The position numbers and the translations under genes are program-made. 5,685 nucleotides of DNA from Bacteroidota bacterium (GTDB lineage: Bacteria > Bacteroidota > Bacteroidia > Chitinophagales > Chitinophagaceae): positions 1 through 5,685 of the forward strand of contig JAGWPQ010000118.1 in the NCBI GenBank assembly GCA_028877045.1, written 5' to 3'. The notes beneath the pieces were generated by a model that did not search any database, had not been told where the DNA came from, and saw only the letters and a program-made list of their open reading frames with translations. This document shows positions 1 to 5,685 of the stretch, piece by piece. The first letter of the stretch is position 1; each line of letters opens with the position of its first letter.

Positions 1-215
1 CTTTTATGCTGCAAGTAATTACGAATGCTTATGTAGCCTTACAAAAGCGTTTAAGTGCTATTCCGCATTTAACCGTAGATGAACGCTATCAACATTTATT
101 GCAACAATACCCTACATTACCAAACAGAGTGCCACAACACATGATTGCTGCTTATTTGGGCATTACACCCGAAACATTAAGTAGGGTACGTAAGCGCTTA
201 CAACAGCCAAAATAA
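1..215 (+). CDS. Crp/Fnr-family transcriptional regulator, C-terminal part (5' end outside window)
   Basis: This is the C-terminal end of a cytoplasmic DNA-binding regulator of the Crp/Fnr superfamily. The frame is already open at the left edge, so the ATG at position 6 is probably an internal methionine (Met-Leu-Gln) and not the true start. The missing upstream part should hold the cyclic-nucleotide-binding-like sensor domain. Counting from that Met, residues 42-66 (VPQHMIAAYLGITPETLSR and following) form the winged helix-turn-helix typical of Bacteroidota Crp-like proteins, with the AAYLGI first helix and the PETLSRVRKRL recognition helix. The few residues after it are the normal C-terminus, ending in TAA at 213-215. 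The effector cannot be told because the sensor domain is not visible. A perfect FNR-type palindrome lies 24 bases past the stop, so this protein may act on the yceI promoter next door; that is inference. Confidence 0.88.
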   Translation, partial: FMLQVITNAYVALQKRLSAIPHLTVDERYQHLLQQYPTLPNRVPQHMIAAYLGITPETLSRVRKRLQQPK

Positions 216-238
216 ATTTGCCTGCATTGTTGCTTATC

Positions 239-252
239 TTGATTCAAATCAA
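239..252. promoter_or_regulatory. FNR/CRP-type operator palindrome
   Basis: The 14-base site TTGATTCAAATCAA is an exact match to the classical FNR half-site layout TTGAT-N4-ATCAA. It lies between the stop of the Crp/Fnr regulator gene and the start of yceI. Its centre (about 245.5) is roughly 64 bases upstream of the start point expected from the promoter candidate at 275-305, close to the class I activation position near -61.5. Which regulator binds is unknown; the adjacent Crp/Fnr protein is the obvious candidate. The match is seen directly; the function is inferred. Confidence 0.6.
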
Positions 253-274
253 CGTTTTTTATTGCTTTTTGTCA

Positions 275-305
275 TTGTACCCAAACTATGGTTGGGGTAG
301 TTTTG
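275..305 (+). promoter_or_regulatory. Candidate Bacteroidota-type promoter for yceI
   Basis: TAGTTTTG at 298-305 matches the TAnnTTTG -7 element described for Bacteroidota sigma-ABfr promoters. A TTG at 275-277 lies 20 bases upstream, a suitable distance for the -33 element, although a better TTTG at 268-271 would leave a rather long 26-base spacer. The implied start point is near 309, leaving an untranslated leader of about 100 bases before the ATG at 410. The motif match is direct; promoter activity is not shown. AT-rich DNA gives chance matches to such short motifs. Confidence 0.4.
278..299. repeat. Imperfect inverted repeat within the promoter spacer
   Basis: The arms at 278-286 (TACCCAAAC) and 291-299 (GTTGGGGTA) pair over eight of nine positions around a TATG loop, with one A/G mismatch. 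The repeat fills the spacer between the -33 and -7 candidates, where a repressor operator could sit. It could also be a weak terminator for the upstream regulator gene, because the right arm is followed by four T residues after a G, but that T run is short. Its role is unresolved. Confidence 0.4.
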
Positions 306-409
306 CAGGGTTATAATTGTAACAACTACTTTTATTTTTTTTGAAATACAAGTGTAGCTGTAACAATTCATTCTTATAAGCATATTCATAAAACCAAACC
401 AATTAAACA

Positions 410-781
410 ATGAAAAAAATGTTCGTAGCAGCGTTGCTTTTATTACAATCGGTTGCTTTTGCACAAACAACCTGGAAGAATGATAAAGCACATTCTAAAC
501 TCACTTTTACCGTTACCCATTTAATGGTATCGGATGTAGATGGCTTATTTAAAAATTTCGACGTAACCATACAAGCATCAAAACCCGATTTTAGTGATGC
601 TGTATTTTGCTTTCAACAAGTTAAAATATTCATTACTTATTTTTTCTGCTATTCCGCTTTCGGCCATTGGTGGTGTATTTGCATTGTGGACAAGGGGAAT
701 GCCATTCAGCATTTCGGCGGGTGTTGGATTCATTGCATTATTTGGTGTAGCGGTATTGAACGGTATTGTGTTGATCAGTGA
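410..781 (+). pseudogene. YceI-family periplasmic protein, truncated after ~66 codons
   Basis: The frame starts at the ATG at 410 after an A-rich leader (AATTAAACA) with no Shine-Dalgarno sequence. Residues 1-19 are a Sec signal peptide (MKKMFVAALLLLQSVAFAQ, likely cut after AFA). Residues 20-66 match the start of the YceI lipocalin-like beta-barrel: W-x-x-D-x-A-H-S-x-L-x-F-x-V-x-H, then the S-D-V-D-G-L-F-K-N-F-D-V strand. YceI proteins are exported isoprenoid-binding or stress-related proteins, usually about 170-190 residues. Here family resemblance stops at Asp-Ala-Val-Phe (about 596-607). The rest of the frame, to the stop at 779-781, is a +1-type out-of-frame reading of the RND pump DNA (Cys- and Trp-rich nonsense such as HWWCICIVDKG). 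About two thirds of the barrel is therefore missing and the product should not fold. The regulator-then-yceI order is plausible as an original locus. Confidence 0.85.
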
Positions 782-2288
782 AATGAATCGGTTGAGGCAC
801 GATGGTGTTAAAGATCTGCATCAGGTTATTTTCCAGGCAACACAGGTACGGTTACGTCCGGTGCTGATGACCGCGGCAGTAGCATCCTTAGGTTTTATGC
901 CGATGGCATTAAGTCATGGTGCAGGCGCCGAAGTGCAACGGCCATTGGCAACAGTTGTTATTGGCGGATTGGTAACAGCAACCATTTTAACCTTACTGGT
1001 TTTGCCATCATTGTATTTATTATTTGAAAGAAAGAAAAAAAGAATTCCTAAGATGAAAAATATTGTAACTGTAATTATTCTTTTGATCATTTCTTCTGCA
1101 ACATTTGGTCAAACACAAACAAAAAAAATAAGTTTGAAAGAATTGACCGAAACAGCAATGAATAATGCACAGTCAATTAAAGTGAGTTTGTTGCAGGAAA
1201 AATATTATCAAACATTGAAAGGAAGTGCAGGCGAATTGCCCAAAACACAGGTCAGCACGGAGTTTGGTAACTACAACAGTTTATTTTTCGATTCAAGGTT
1301 CGGCATTACGCAAAGTTTTGCAACGGCCGGATTTTATAAAAAGCAAAGTAATCTTTTGGAATCGTATTTTAAAACTGCAACAGCACAAACTTTAATTCAG
1401 AAAGCCGAGTTAAAGAAGTTGATCGAGCAATTGTATATCGAACTTCAGTTTTTGTATGCAAAGCAACAGGTGTTGCAAAACTTAGACGGCATTTACAGCA
1501 GTTATCAAAAAATTGCAAAGATCAGGTTTGAAAAGGGCGAAAGTAATTTACTGGAGAAAACAACACTCGATAATCAGGCGGCACAAAATCAGTTGATGTT
1601 GCAAATGCTGCAATCAGATATACATTCTGTTCAATTGCAAATTTCGGTTGTATTGCAGAATGATATTTTGATCGAGCCGGCAGATACTTTTGACGGAACA
1701 AGAAAATTATTTGATCAGGCTTTATTAAAAGATCATCCTTATTTAAAATTTTATCAGCAACAGCAATTGCAATCTGCCGCACAAACAGAATTGGAAAAAG
1801 CAAGACTGAAACCCGAATTTTTTGCAGGGTATAATAATCAATCCATCATAGGATGGCAATTGAATAAGGATAAAACAGAAACATATTATGCCGGTGGAAA
1901 CCGTTTCTCGTCGGTATCAGCAGGTATTAGTGTTCCCATATTTAATAAAGCAATAAAAGCAAAAATACAGGCGGCAAAAGTAAACGAACAGGTAAGCAGT
2001 GCCTCATTCGATCTGATGCATCAAAACCTGCAAAGCCGCTTACTGAAAGTATTTCAGGACTATGATAAATTTTGCAACGCCGTGCAGTATTTTGGCGGCA
2101 AAGGCTTACTTGAATCGAATACCATCATTAAAACGGCTGATCTGAATTATAGAAACGGGCAGATCAATTATATCGAATGGGCAACTTTATTTCATCAGGC
2201 TTTTGCTATTCAGTTGGAATATGTGAATGCTTTGCGTGAACAACATCTTGCCGAATCAGAGATCAATTATTTATTACAAAACAATTAA
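594..2288 (+). CDS. CusA/CzcA-family RND pump C-terminal remnant fused to TolC-like outer-membrane factor (5'-truncated)
   Basis: The intact protein would be a heavy-metal (HME) RND pump joined to its outer-membrane channel. Numbering from the GTG at 594, residues 1-150 are the last four membrane helices of the pump, matching TM9-TM12 of AcrB-type topology: about 12-31, 40-61 (GVGFIALFGVAVLNGIVLIS), 88-106 (RPVLMTAAVASLGFMPMAL) and 117-144. The signature FSISAGVGFIAL is typical of CusA/CzcA. About 890 of ~1040 pump residues are absent, including the proton-relay helix and the porter domains, so no transport is possible. GTG 594 and ATG 597 are artefacts of the junction, not real starts. Residues 154-172 look like a signal peptide. 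Residues ~175-564 are a complete TolC/OEP-type factor with two repeats, long helices (e.g. 260-330) and a C-terminal YRNGQINYIEW helix start. Fused pump-OMF proteins of about 1,440 residues are, as I recall, common in Bacteroidota, so the fusion is natural and the N-terminal loss is not. The metal is not determinable. Confidence 0.88.
   Translation: MMLYFAFNKLKYSLLIFSAIPLSAIGGVFALWTRGMPFSISAGVGFIALFGVAVLNGIVLISEMNRLRHDGVKDLHQVIFQATQVRLRPVLMTAAVASLGFMPMALSHGAGAEVQRPLATVVIGGLVTATILTLLVLPSLYLLFERKKKRIPKMKNIVTVIILLIISSATFGQTQTKKISLKELTETAMNNAQSIKVSLLQEKYYQTLKGSAGELPKTQVSTEFGNYNSLFFDSRFGITQSFATAGFYKKQSNLLESYFKTATAQTLIQKAELKKLIEQLYIELQFLYAKQQVLQNLDGIYSSYQKIAKIRFEKGESNLLEKTTLDNQAAQNQLMLQMLQSDIHSVQLQISVVLQNDILIEPADTFDGTRKLFDQALLKDHPYLKFYQQQQLQSAAQTELEKARLKPEFFAGYNNQSIIGWQLNKDKTETYYAGGNRFSSVSAGISVPIFNKAIKAKIQAAKVNEQVSSASFDLMHQNLQSRLLKVFQDYDKFCNAVQYFGGKGLLESNTIIKTADLNYRNGQINYIEWATLFHQAFAIQLEYVNALREQHLAESEINYLLQNN
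597..608. other. Junction between yceI and the RND pump gene
   Basis: Two unrelated coding sequences meet here in different frames. Read in the yceI frame, GAT-GCT-GTA-TTT encodes the last YceI-like residues (DAVF). Read in the pump frame, CTG-TAT-TTT-GCT-TTC encodes LYFAF, which fits the segment before the first surviving pump membrane helix. The overlap of about 10 bases that suits both sides would be microhomology at a deletion end point, or a short shared word used in a false assembly join. No transposon ends, target-site duplication or integrase site is visible. Confidence 0.75.
1053..1109 (+). other. Internal signal-peptide-like segment at the pump/OMF boundary
   Basis: Immediately after the basic end of the pump (FERKKKRIPK) the same frame has an ATG followed by Lys-Asn, a hydrophobic core (IVTVIILLIISS) and ATFG before QTQ. 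This is a textbook signal peptide with a likely signal-peptidase I site after Gly172 of the fusion. It suggests that the TolC-like part is released from the pump by cleavage, or is also made by starting translation at 1053. With the pump truncated, 1053 would be the most sensible start for a functional product. No Shine-Dalgarno sequence precedes it, only A-rich DNA, which is normal for this phylum. Confidence 0.6.
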
Positions 2289-2298
2289 TTAAACAGCG

Positions 2299-3438
2299 AT
2301 GAAAAAAATAGTATTCGTCTTCATCATTTTTCCAATAATCTTTTCCTGCAAAAGCAAAGAGACAAAAGAAGTTGTTGCCGAAAAGAAAACAGTGAATGAA
2401 AATTGGGTAGTGCTTACAAACGAACAGATCAAAAATGCCGATATTGTAATTGGTACGCCCGAAACAAAAAATATTCATACCAGTATAACGGTCAGCGGTC
2501 ATGTAGATGTACCGCCGCAAAGCCTTATCAGCATTAGTTTTCCGATGGGTGGATATTTAAAACGTTTTGACCTTCTGTTGGGGACAAGCGTTAAAAAAGG
2601 AGAAGCTTTGGCAGTGATGGAAGATCAAAGTTATATTCAGTTGCAACAGGATTATTTAACAGCAAAAACAAGAATGGAATATTTAAGTGCCGATGTGCAA
2701 CGTCAAAAAGAATTGAGTGAGAATGAAGCTGCAAGCAAAAAAAATTATCAGCTGGTATTGAGCGAATTTAAAACGCAGCAGGTTTTAATGAAAGCATTGG
2801 AAGAAAAATTGCTGATGATCGGCATCCGTCCTGAGAAATTAAGCGTGAATAATATTTCGCGTACGGTGAATTTAATATCACCTATTACAGGTTATGTTTC
2901 CAAGATAAATGTAAATGTTGGAAAATATGTTAATCCTGCCGATGTATTGTTTGAATTAGTGAATCCATCGGATATTCATGTGGCGATGACAGTATTTGAA
3001 AAAGATATCGACCTGTTTAAAAAGGGTGTAAAAGGAAAGGTTGCGTTGGCTGATAAACCCGATAAACCATTGGATGTTGAAGTAATTCTTGTTACAAAAA
3101 ATATCAATGAGAACAGAACCGGCACTATTCATTGTCATTTCGAGAACATGAATACGAATGTATTGCCGGGTATGTTTTTAACCGGGACATTTGAATTAAG
3201 TAATATATCGGCAACTGTTGTTCCGGAAGATGCAGTATTGCGCTATGCAGGTAAGCAATATATTTTTATTGCCAATGCCAATAATCAATTTGAATTAAAG
3301 GAAATTGAAACAGGAGGTAAAGAAAAAGGATTCATTGAGATCAAACCACAGCCGAATGTTGATTGGTTGCAGCAAAAAGTTGTTGTTAAAAATGCGTATG
3401 CACTGTTAGGTAAATTAAAAAATAAAATAACAGATTAA
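2299..3438 (+). CDS. RND efflux periplasmic adaptor (CusB/CzcB-like membrane fusion lipoprotein)
   Basis: This is the adaptor that links an inner-membrane RND pump to an outer-membrane factor in a tripartite metal exporter. Residues 1-17 are a lipoprotein signal with lipobox IIFS-Cys17, so the mature protein is lipid-anchored and acts in the periplasm. Residues ~60-80 begin the barrel (TVSGHVDVPP). Residues 84-108 (GGYLKRF...VKKGEALAVM) and 192-220 (LISPITGYVSKINVNVGKYV) are the two halves of the lipoyl-like domain. The alpha-helical hairpin between them (~112-172) is the part that contacts the outer-membrane factor. Residues ~225-300 form the beta-barrel, and ~305-370 the membrane-proximal domain (VVPEDAVLRYAGKQYIFI). 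The 379-residue length is normal and the gene looks intact. It starts 10 bases after the pump/OMF stop, so it is almost certainly in the same operon. There is no His-rich or Met-rich metal-binding extension, so the substrate metal is unclear. Confidence 0.92.
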   Translation: MKKIVFVFIIFPIIFSCKSKETKEVVAEKKTVNENWVVLTNEQIKNADIVIGTPETKNIHTSITVSGHVDVPPQSLISISFPMGGYLKRFDLLLGTSVKKGEALAVMEDQSYIQLQQDYLTAKTRMEYLSADVQRQKELSENEAASKKNYQLVLSEFKTQQVLMKALEEKLLMIGIRPEKLSVNNISRTVNLISPITGYVSKINVNVGKYVNPADVLFELVNPSDIHVAMTVFEKDIDLFKKGVKGKVALADKPDKPLDVEVILVTKNINENRTGTIHCHFENMNTNVLPGMFLTGTFELSNISATVVPEDAVLRYAGKQYIFIANANNQFELKEIETGGKEKGFIEIKPQPNVDWLQQKVVVKNAYALLGKLKNKITD

Positions 3439-3464
3439 GTTTTTTCTTTGTTGACCGTTGATTG

Positions 3465-3497
3465 GTGTCCGGTATTAATTTATCGGGCACTTTTTTT
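3465..3497 (+). terminator. Intrinsic terminator of the efflux operon
   Basis: The arms GTGTCCGGTA (3465-3474) and TATCGGGCAC (3481-3490) form a 10-base-pair stem, including two G-T pairs, around the loop TTAATT, followed by seven T residues (3491-3497). It lies 26 bases after the adaptor stop, where a rho-independent terminator for the plus-strand genes is expected. The right arm and T tract are also the last codons (Lys-Lys-Ser-Ala-Arg-stop) of the convergent minus-strand gene. In the minus direction the stem is not followed by T residues, so it should work in one direction only. Confidence 0.82.
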
Positions 3498-4262
3498 ATG
3501 CCAAACAATTTTTCGTCCGGCTAAGACTTTAAAAACAAATTTATCAGTAGCATTTGTTAAGCCAAAGCCAGGACCAATATTTAATTCCCAATTATCGTTA
3601 TTCAACATATCATACGCTAAAAATAGGGCATGGTTTTGTTGAGGTAATTTATCAAACTGATTAATGGGGCCCATACTTCCATAATATTCAAATCCAAGAT
3701 TTGCATTTTTAAAAAATGTATAAGCAGCTTTTATATTTGGTTCGAATGATGGGGCGGCATATTGATTTATTCCTTTTAAAGAAATGCCCAGTGTTGGATT
3801 AACAGAAACGTATAGTTTTTTCCATTGTTTATCGATGATGGGACGTAACTCTACACTCCAGGTATCGGGAGAATAGGACTGATCCTGATAACCTATTTCT
3901 GCCGACATACTTAAACCTACAGGTAATTTCCACTTTTCAGGTGCGGCAATCCGTGGACGTATATGCGAGCCAATTACTTTATATCCGTATTCTGAAGTGT
4001 AATTAGTAAACAGGTAAAAACCAATTTCGAAATTATCTGTAATGCCTTGCGTAATTTCTATCGTTTCATGTAATGCATGATTAGAAGGAATAACACCATC
4101 AATCATGTTTTTCTCTCCATTAAAAGTATAATTACTATGCAATTCAAAAATGGAGGTTCCTTTTGCCTGTGTTTCGGCACCATAAACCTGAATCTCATAA
4201 TTATCTTGTGAGAAAACTATTTGAGATGAAAATAAAAAAAGAAAGAATAATAATTTTCTCAT
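3480..4262 (-). CDS. Predicted outer-membrane beta-barrel protein, uncharacterised
   Basis: The 260-residue protein starts with a Sec signal peptide (MRKLLFFLFLFSSQIVFSQ, likely cut after Ser18). The rest alternates polar and hydrophobic residues with many aromatics in strands of about 10 residues, e.g. FEIGFYLFTNY, VGLSMSAEIGY, LYVSVNPTLGI, ANLGFEYYGSM and FVFKVLAGRKIVW at the end. This is the pattern of a small outer-membrane barrel. It resembles the uncharacterised Bacteroidota proteins often named 'transporter' or MetA-like, and I recall relatives with the same HALHETIEIT and LRPIIDKQ blocks near metal-efflux genes; no substrate is established. The start at 4262 is chosen because the signal peptide begins there. 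Its stop lies inside the terminator of the convergent efflux operon. The 63-base gap to the gene upstream on the same strand holds no clear terminator, so co-transcription is possible. Confidence 0.75.
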   Translation of the reverse strand: MRKLLFFLFLFSSQIVFSQDNYEIQVYGAETQAKGTSIFELHSNYTFNGEKNMIDGVIPSNHALHETIEITQGITDNFEIGFYLFTNYTSEYGYKVIGSHIRPRIAAPEKWKLPVGLSMSAEIGYQDQSYSPDTWSVELRPIIDKQWKKLYVSVNPTLGISLKGINQYAAPSFEPNIKAAYTFFKNANLGFEYYGSMGPINQFDKLPQQNHALFLAYDMLNNDNWELNIGPGFGLTNATDKFVFKVLAGRKIVWHKKSAR

Positions 4263-4325
4263 GTGCTTTAAAAGTGAAGCATAAAAGAAACCATAATTAA
4301 ATTGATAATGTTTTGAAAGTGGGAA

Positions 4326-5522
4326 TTATTTCTCAAAATATACATGACTGGCACCAACCCATTCTTTGTCTTTGTTATAACGAACACCAATCATTTTGCC
4401 TTTACTTAATCTTGCCAAATTAAAAGTTGCTACAGGCCTTGCAGCACCATCTTTCCAGAAATAAAAAATTCTGATCTCAGCTTTTGCAGGTATATCGGGG
4501 GTTTCAACAACATCTGCATATTTTACTTTTCGTTGCAATATCCAGTTATGTGCATCTTTTACATTGGTAATATCTTCAGGCTTTATATCAATCACCACTC
4601 CTTGTCCCGCAAAAGAAAACAATGGTTTTAAAACATAATTTTCAAGATCGGCAGGCAATTCTTTTATTTCATCCAGAAAAGTTGTTTGTGGAACATAAGG
4701 ATGCTGTATAAAAGGCAATGTGTATTTGCTGATGCGATAAAACCAGTTGGGATGCGGCACCCATTCAACATCTAAATCTATTTCAAATATTTTCCCTTTC
4801 TCCTGCATTTTGTCAGATTGCTGGTGCAGTTCATCAAAAATAATGCGGTTATAAATTCTTTGTATTTCGATTTTTCTGTTATCTTTCTTATAAAATAATT
4901 TTTTGCCTTCTAAAATCAATTCACTCAAACAAACGATCGGTATGCCTATATAATCTTCGGTGCAATAAAAATCGATCCTTGTTTTTTGTTCGTGCGGAAA
5001 GAGTTCTAATAAAATAACATTTTCCGTTTGATGATCTTTTACAATGATCTCTTTCAGTAATTGCACATACGATTCTTTATTGAGCTCATTAAAAAAAGCA
5101 GAATAGTTTTCAGGGATTATAAAATATTTTTTCAGCATTTCGTCCATCAAAACCTGAAAACAAAACATGGTAGGAAAGCCCTGCATTTCTATTAGTTGTG
5201 GTTCCAATTCGCCTTTATCGTTTTCACAAATACCAAAATCGAATGCGATGAAATGAGAGAAATTATTTTCGTTGGGTACTTTTATTTTTTCAGGGATCGC
5301 ATTTTTTGTGATGGCCGAAAAGTTGGGTTGTGTAATCACATCCACAATACTTTCGCAGGCGGATAAAATTTTATTTTTGAATTCCTTATCAACAAATACA
5401 GGTGTTTCGGCCACACGAAAGTCAATGGCATCAGGATGTTTCCTATTTAATTCGGTTAAAAAGTTTTCGTATTTCTCTTTTGTAAAATTTTCATTGAACC
5501 TCTTTCTTAATTCAGGAACCAT
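4326..5522 (-). CDS. Uncharacterised protein with ATP-grasp-like motifs
   Basis: This is a 398-residue soluble protein with no signal peptide or membrane helix. I do not recognise a named gene. Several blocks suggest an ATP-grasp or glutathionylspermidine-synthase-like ligase fold. Residues 93-117 (AFDFGICEND... with PQLIEMQGFP) resemble an acidic substrate or metal-binding segment. Residues 222-231 (RIYNRIIFDE) follow. Residues 296-312 (YVLKPLFSFAGQGVVID) carry a conserved-looking Lys299 and a Gly loop as in ATP-grasp nucleotide binding. Residues 327-337 (WILQRKVKYAD) fit the adenine-contacting linker. Residues 348-356 (AEIRIFYFW) and 365-376 (ATFNLARLSKGK) supply Glu, Arg and Asn that could bind metal-phosphate. 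Such folds join a carboxylate to an amine or thiol using ATP; the substrates here are unknown. The ATG at 5522 follows an A-rich leader (GGACAAAAT). It lies upstream of the barrel protein gene on the same strand. The fold call is inference. Confidence 0.6.
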   Translation of the reverse strand: MVPELRKRFNENFTKEKYENFLTELNRKHPDAIDFRVAETPVFVDKEFKNKILSACESIVDVITQPNFSAITKNAIPEKIKVPNENNFSHFIAFDFGICENDKGELEPQLIEMQGFPTMFCFQVLMDEMLKKYFIIPENYSAFFNELNKESYVQLLKEIIVKDHQTENVILLELFPHEQKTRIDFYCTEDYIGIPIVCLSELILEGKKLFYKKDNRKIEIQRIYNRIIFDELHQQSDKMQEKGKIFEIDLDVEWVPHPNWFYRISKYTLPFIQHPYVPQTTFLDEIKELPADLENYVLKPLFSFAGQGVVIDIKPEDITNVKDAHNWILQRKVKYADVVETPDIPAKAEIRIFYFWKDGAARPVATFNLARLSKGKMIGVRYNKDKEWVGASHVYFEK

Positions 5523-5631
5523 ATTTTGTCCGTTTTATCGGGGATTGAAAATAATAAAATAACAGGTAATAAAAGATTAATAAATTAATATCAGTTCGGA
5601 TAAGAATAATTTATTGAAGAAAAGTATAGCA

Positions 5632-5666
5632 CACAGATAAGGCAGATGAAACAGATACTCGCTGAT
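5632..5666. repeat. Phased CAGAT-type short repeat
   Basis: CAGAT occurs at 5634-5638, 5643-5647 and 5652-5656, with a variant CTGAT at 5662-5666, giving spacings of 9, 9 and 10 bases. It resembles the 'CACAGAT..GCAGAT..ACAGAT' intergenic phrases that I recall as scattered in many Bacteroidota genomes, often near small GxxExxY-type genes. The unit probably continues beyond the window edge. No coding frame is supported in 5523-5685. Confidence 0.4.
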
Positions 5667-5685
5667 ATTTTTCTTTATTCGTAAA

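Noticed and set aside
249..491. Minus-strand open frame of 80 codons across the regulator-yceI gap
   Set aside because: It runs through the promoter and operator region and into the yceI signal peptide on the other strand. The composition is low-complexity and there is no recognisable domain, so it is a shadow frame.
603..609. TATTTTG at the junction as a new promoter for the pump/OMF remnant
   Set aside because: It is one T short of TAnnTTTG and is explained by coding sequence on both sides of the join; I found no -33 partner worth claiming.
585..615. Transposon or integron insertion as the cause of the yceI/pump junction
   Set aside because: No terminal inverted repeats, target duplication, recombinase gene or attachment core is visible on either side.
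1522..1803. Minus-strand open frame of 93 codons inside the TolC-like region
   Set aside because: It lies entirely within a well-supported gene on the plus strand and shows no domain or leader of its own.
2263..3138. Minus-strand open frames (2263-2520 and 2956-3138) opposite the adaptor gene
   Set aside because: The adaptor on the plus strand has clear domains throughout; these frames are aromatic- and Cys-rich shadows.
3448..3642. Plus-strand open frame starting after the adaptor stop
   Set aside because: It crosses the terminator hairpin and is antisense to the end of the barrel gene, with no signal or domain.
4263..4325. Separate promoter or terminator between the two minus-strand genes
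   Set aside because: No TAnnTTTG match and no stable hairpin with a T tract were found on the minus strand, so the gap stays unassigned.
5272..5562. Plus-strand open frame of 96 codons opposite the start of the ATP-grasp-like gene
   Set aside because: It is antisense to a long convincing frame, and its translation shows no family resemblance.

Overview
The window looks like AT-rich chromosomal DNA from a Bacteroidota bacterium, most likely close to the Chitinophagaceae. The evidence is the protein families present, the A-rich leaders without Shine-Dalgarno sequences before most starts, a TAnnTTTG-type promoter candidate, and an RND pump end fused in frame to a TolC-like outer-membrane factor, an arrangement I recall from this phylum. 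This assignment comes from recalled family resemblance, not from a search.

Layout. Positions 1-215 hold the C-terminal helix-turn-helix of a Crp/Fnr-family regulator cut by the window edge. The 194-base gap after it carries a perfect FNR-type palindrome (239-252), an imperfect inverted repeat (278-299) and a plausible Bacteroidota promoter (275-305), all upstream of a YceI-family gene starting at 410. That gene is broken: after about 66 codons, near position 600, homology switches abruptly and out of frame to the last ~150 residues of a CusA/CzcA heavy-metal RND pump. The pump end continues in frame into a complete TolC-like outer-membrane factor (to 2288). Ten bases later comes a lipoprotein periplasmic adaptor (2299-3438). 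A strong intrinsic terminator (3465-3497) closes this plus-strand unit and overlaps the last codons of a convergent gene.

On the minus strand, a 398-residue uncharacterised protein with ATP-grasp-like motifs (4326-5522) lies 63 bases upstream of a 260-residue predicted outer-membrane beta-barrel protein (3480-4262); the two may be co-transcribed. The right edge (5523-5685) has no gene, but contains a short CAGAT-type phased repeat.

How it fits together. The plus strand looks like the tail of a tripartite metal-efflux operon (pump-outer membrane factor fusion plus adaptor) joined to an unrelated regulator/YceI locus. As written, the pump lacks most of its RND body and could not transport. Either a deletion has removed the rest of yceI and about 85% of the pump, or two contigs were wrongly joined. 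This junction is the most notable feature. I see no convincing new defence, CRISPR or mobile system.
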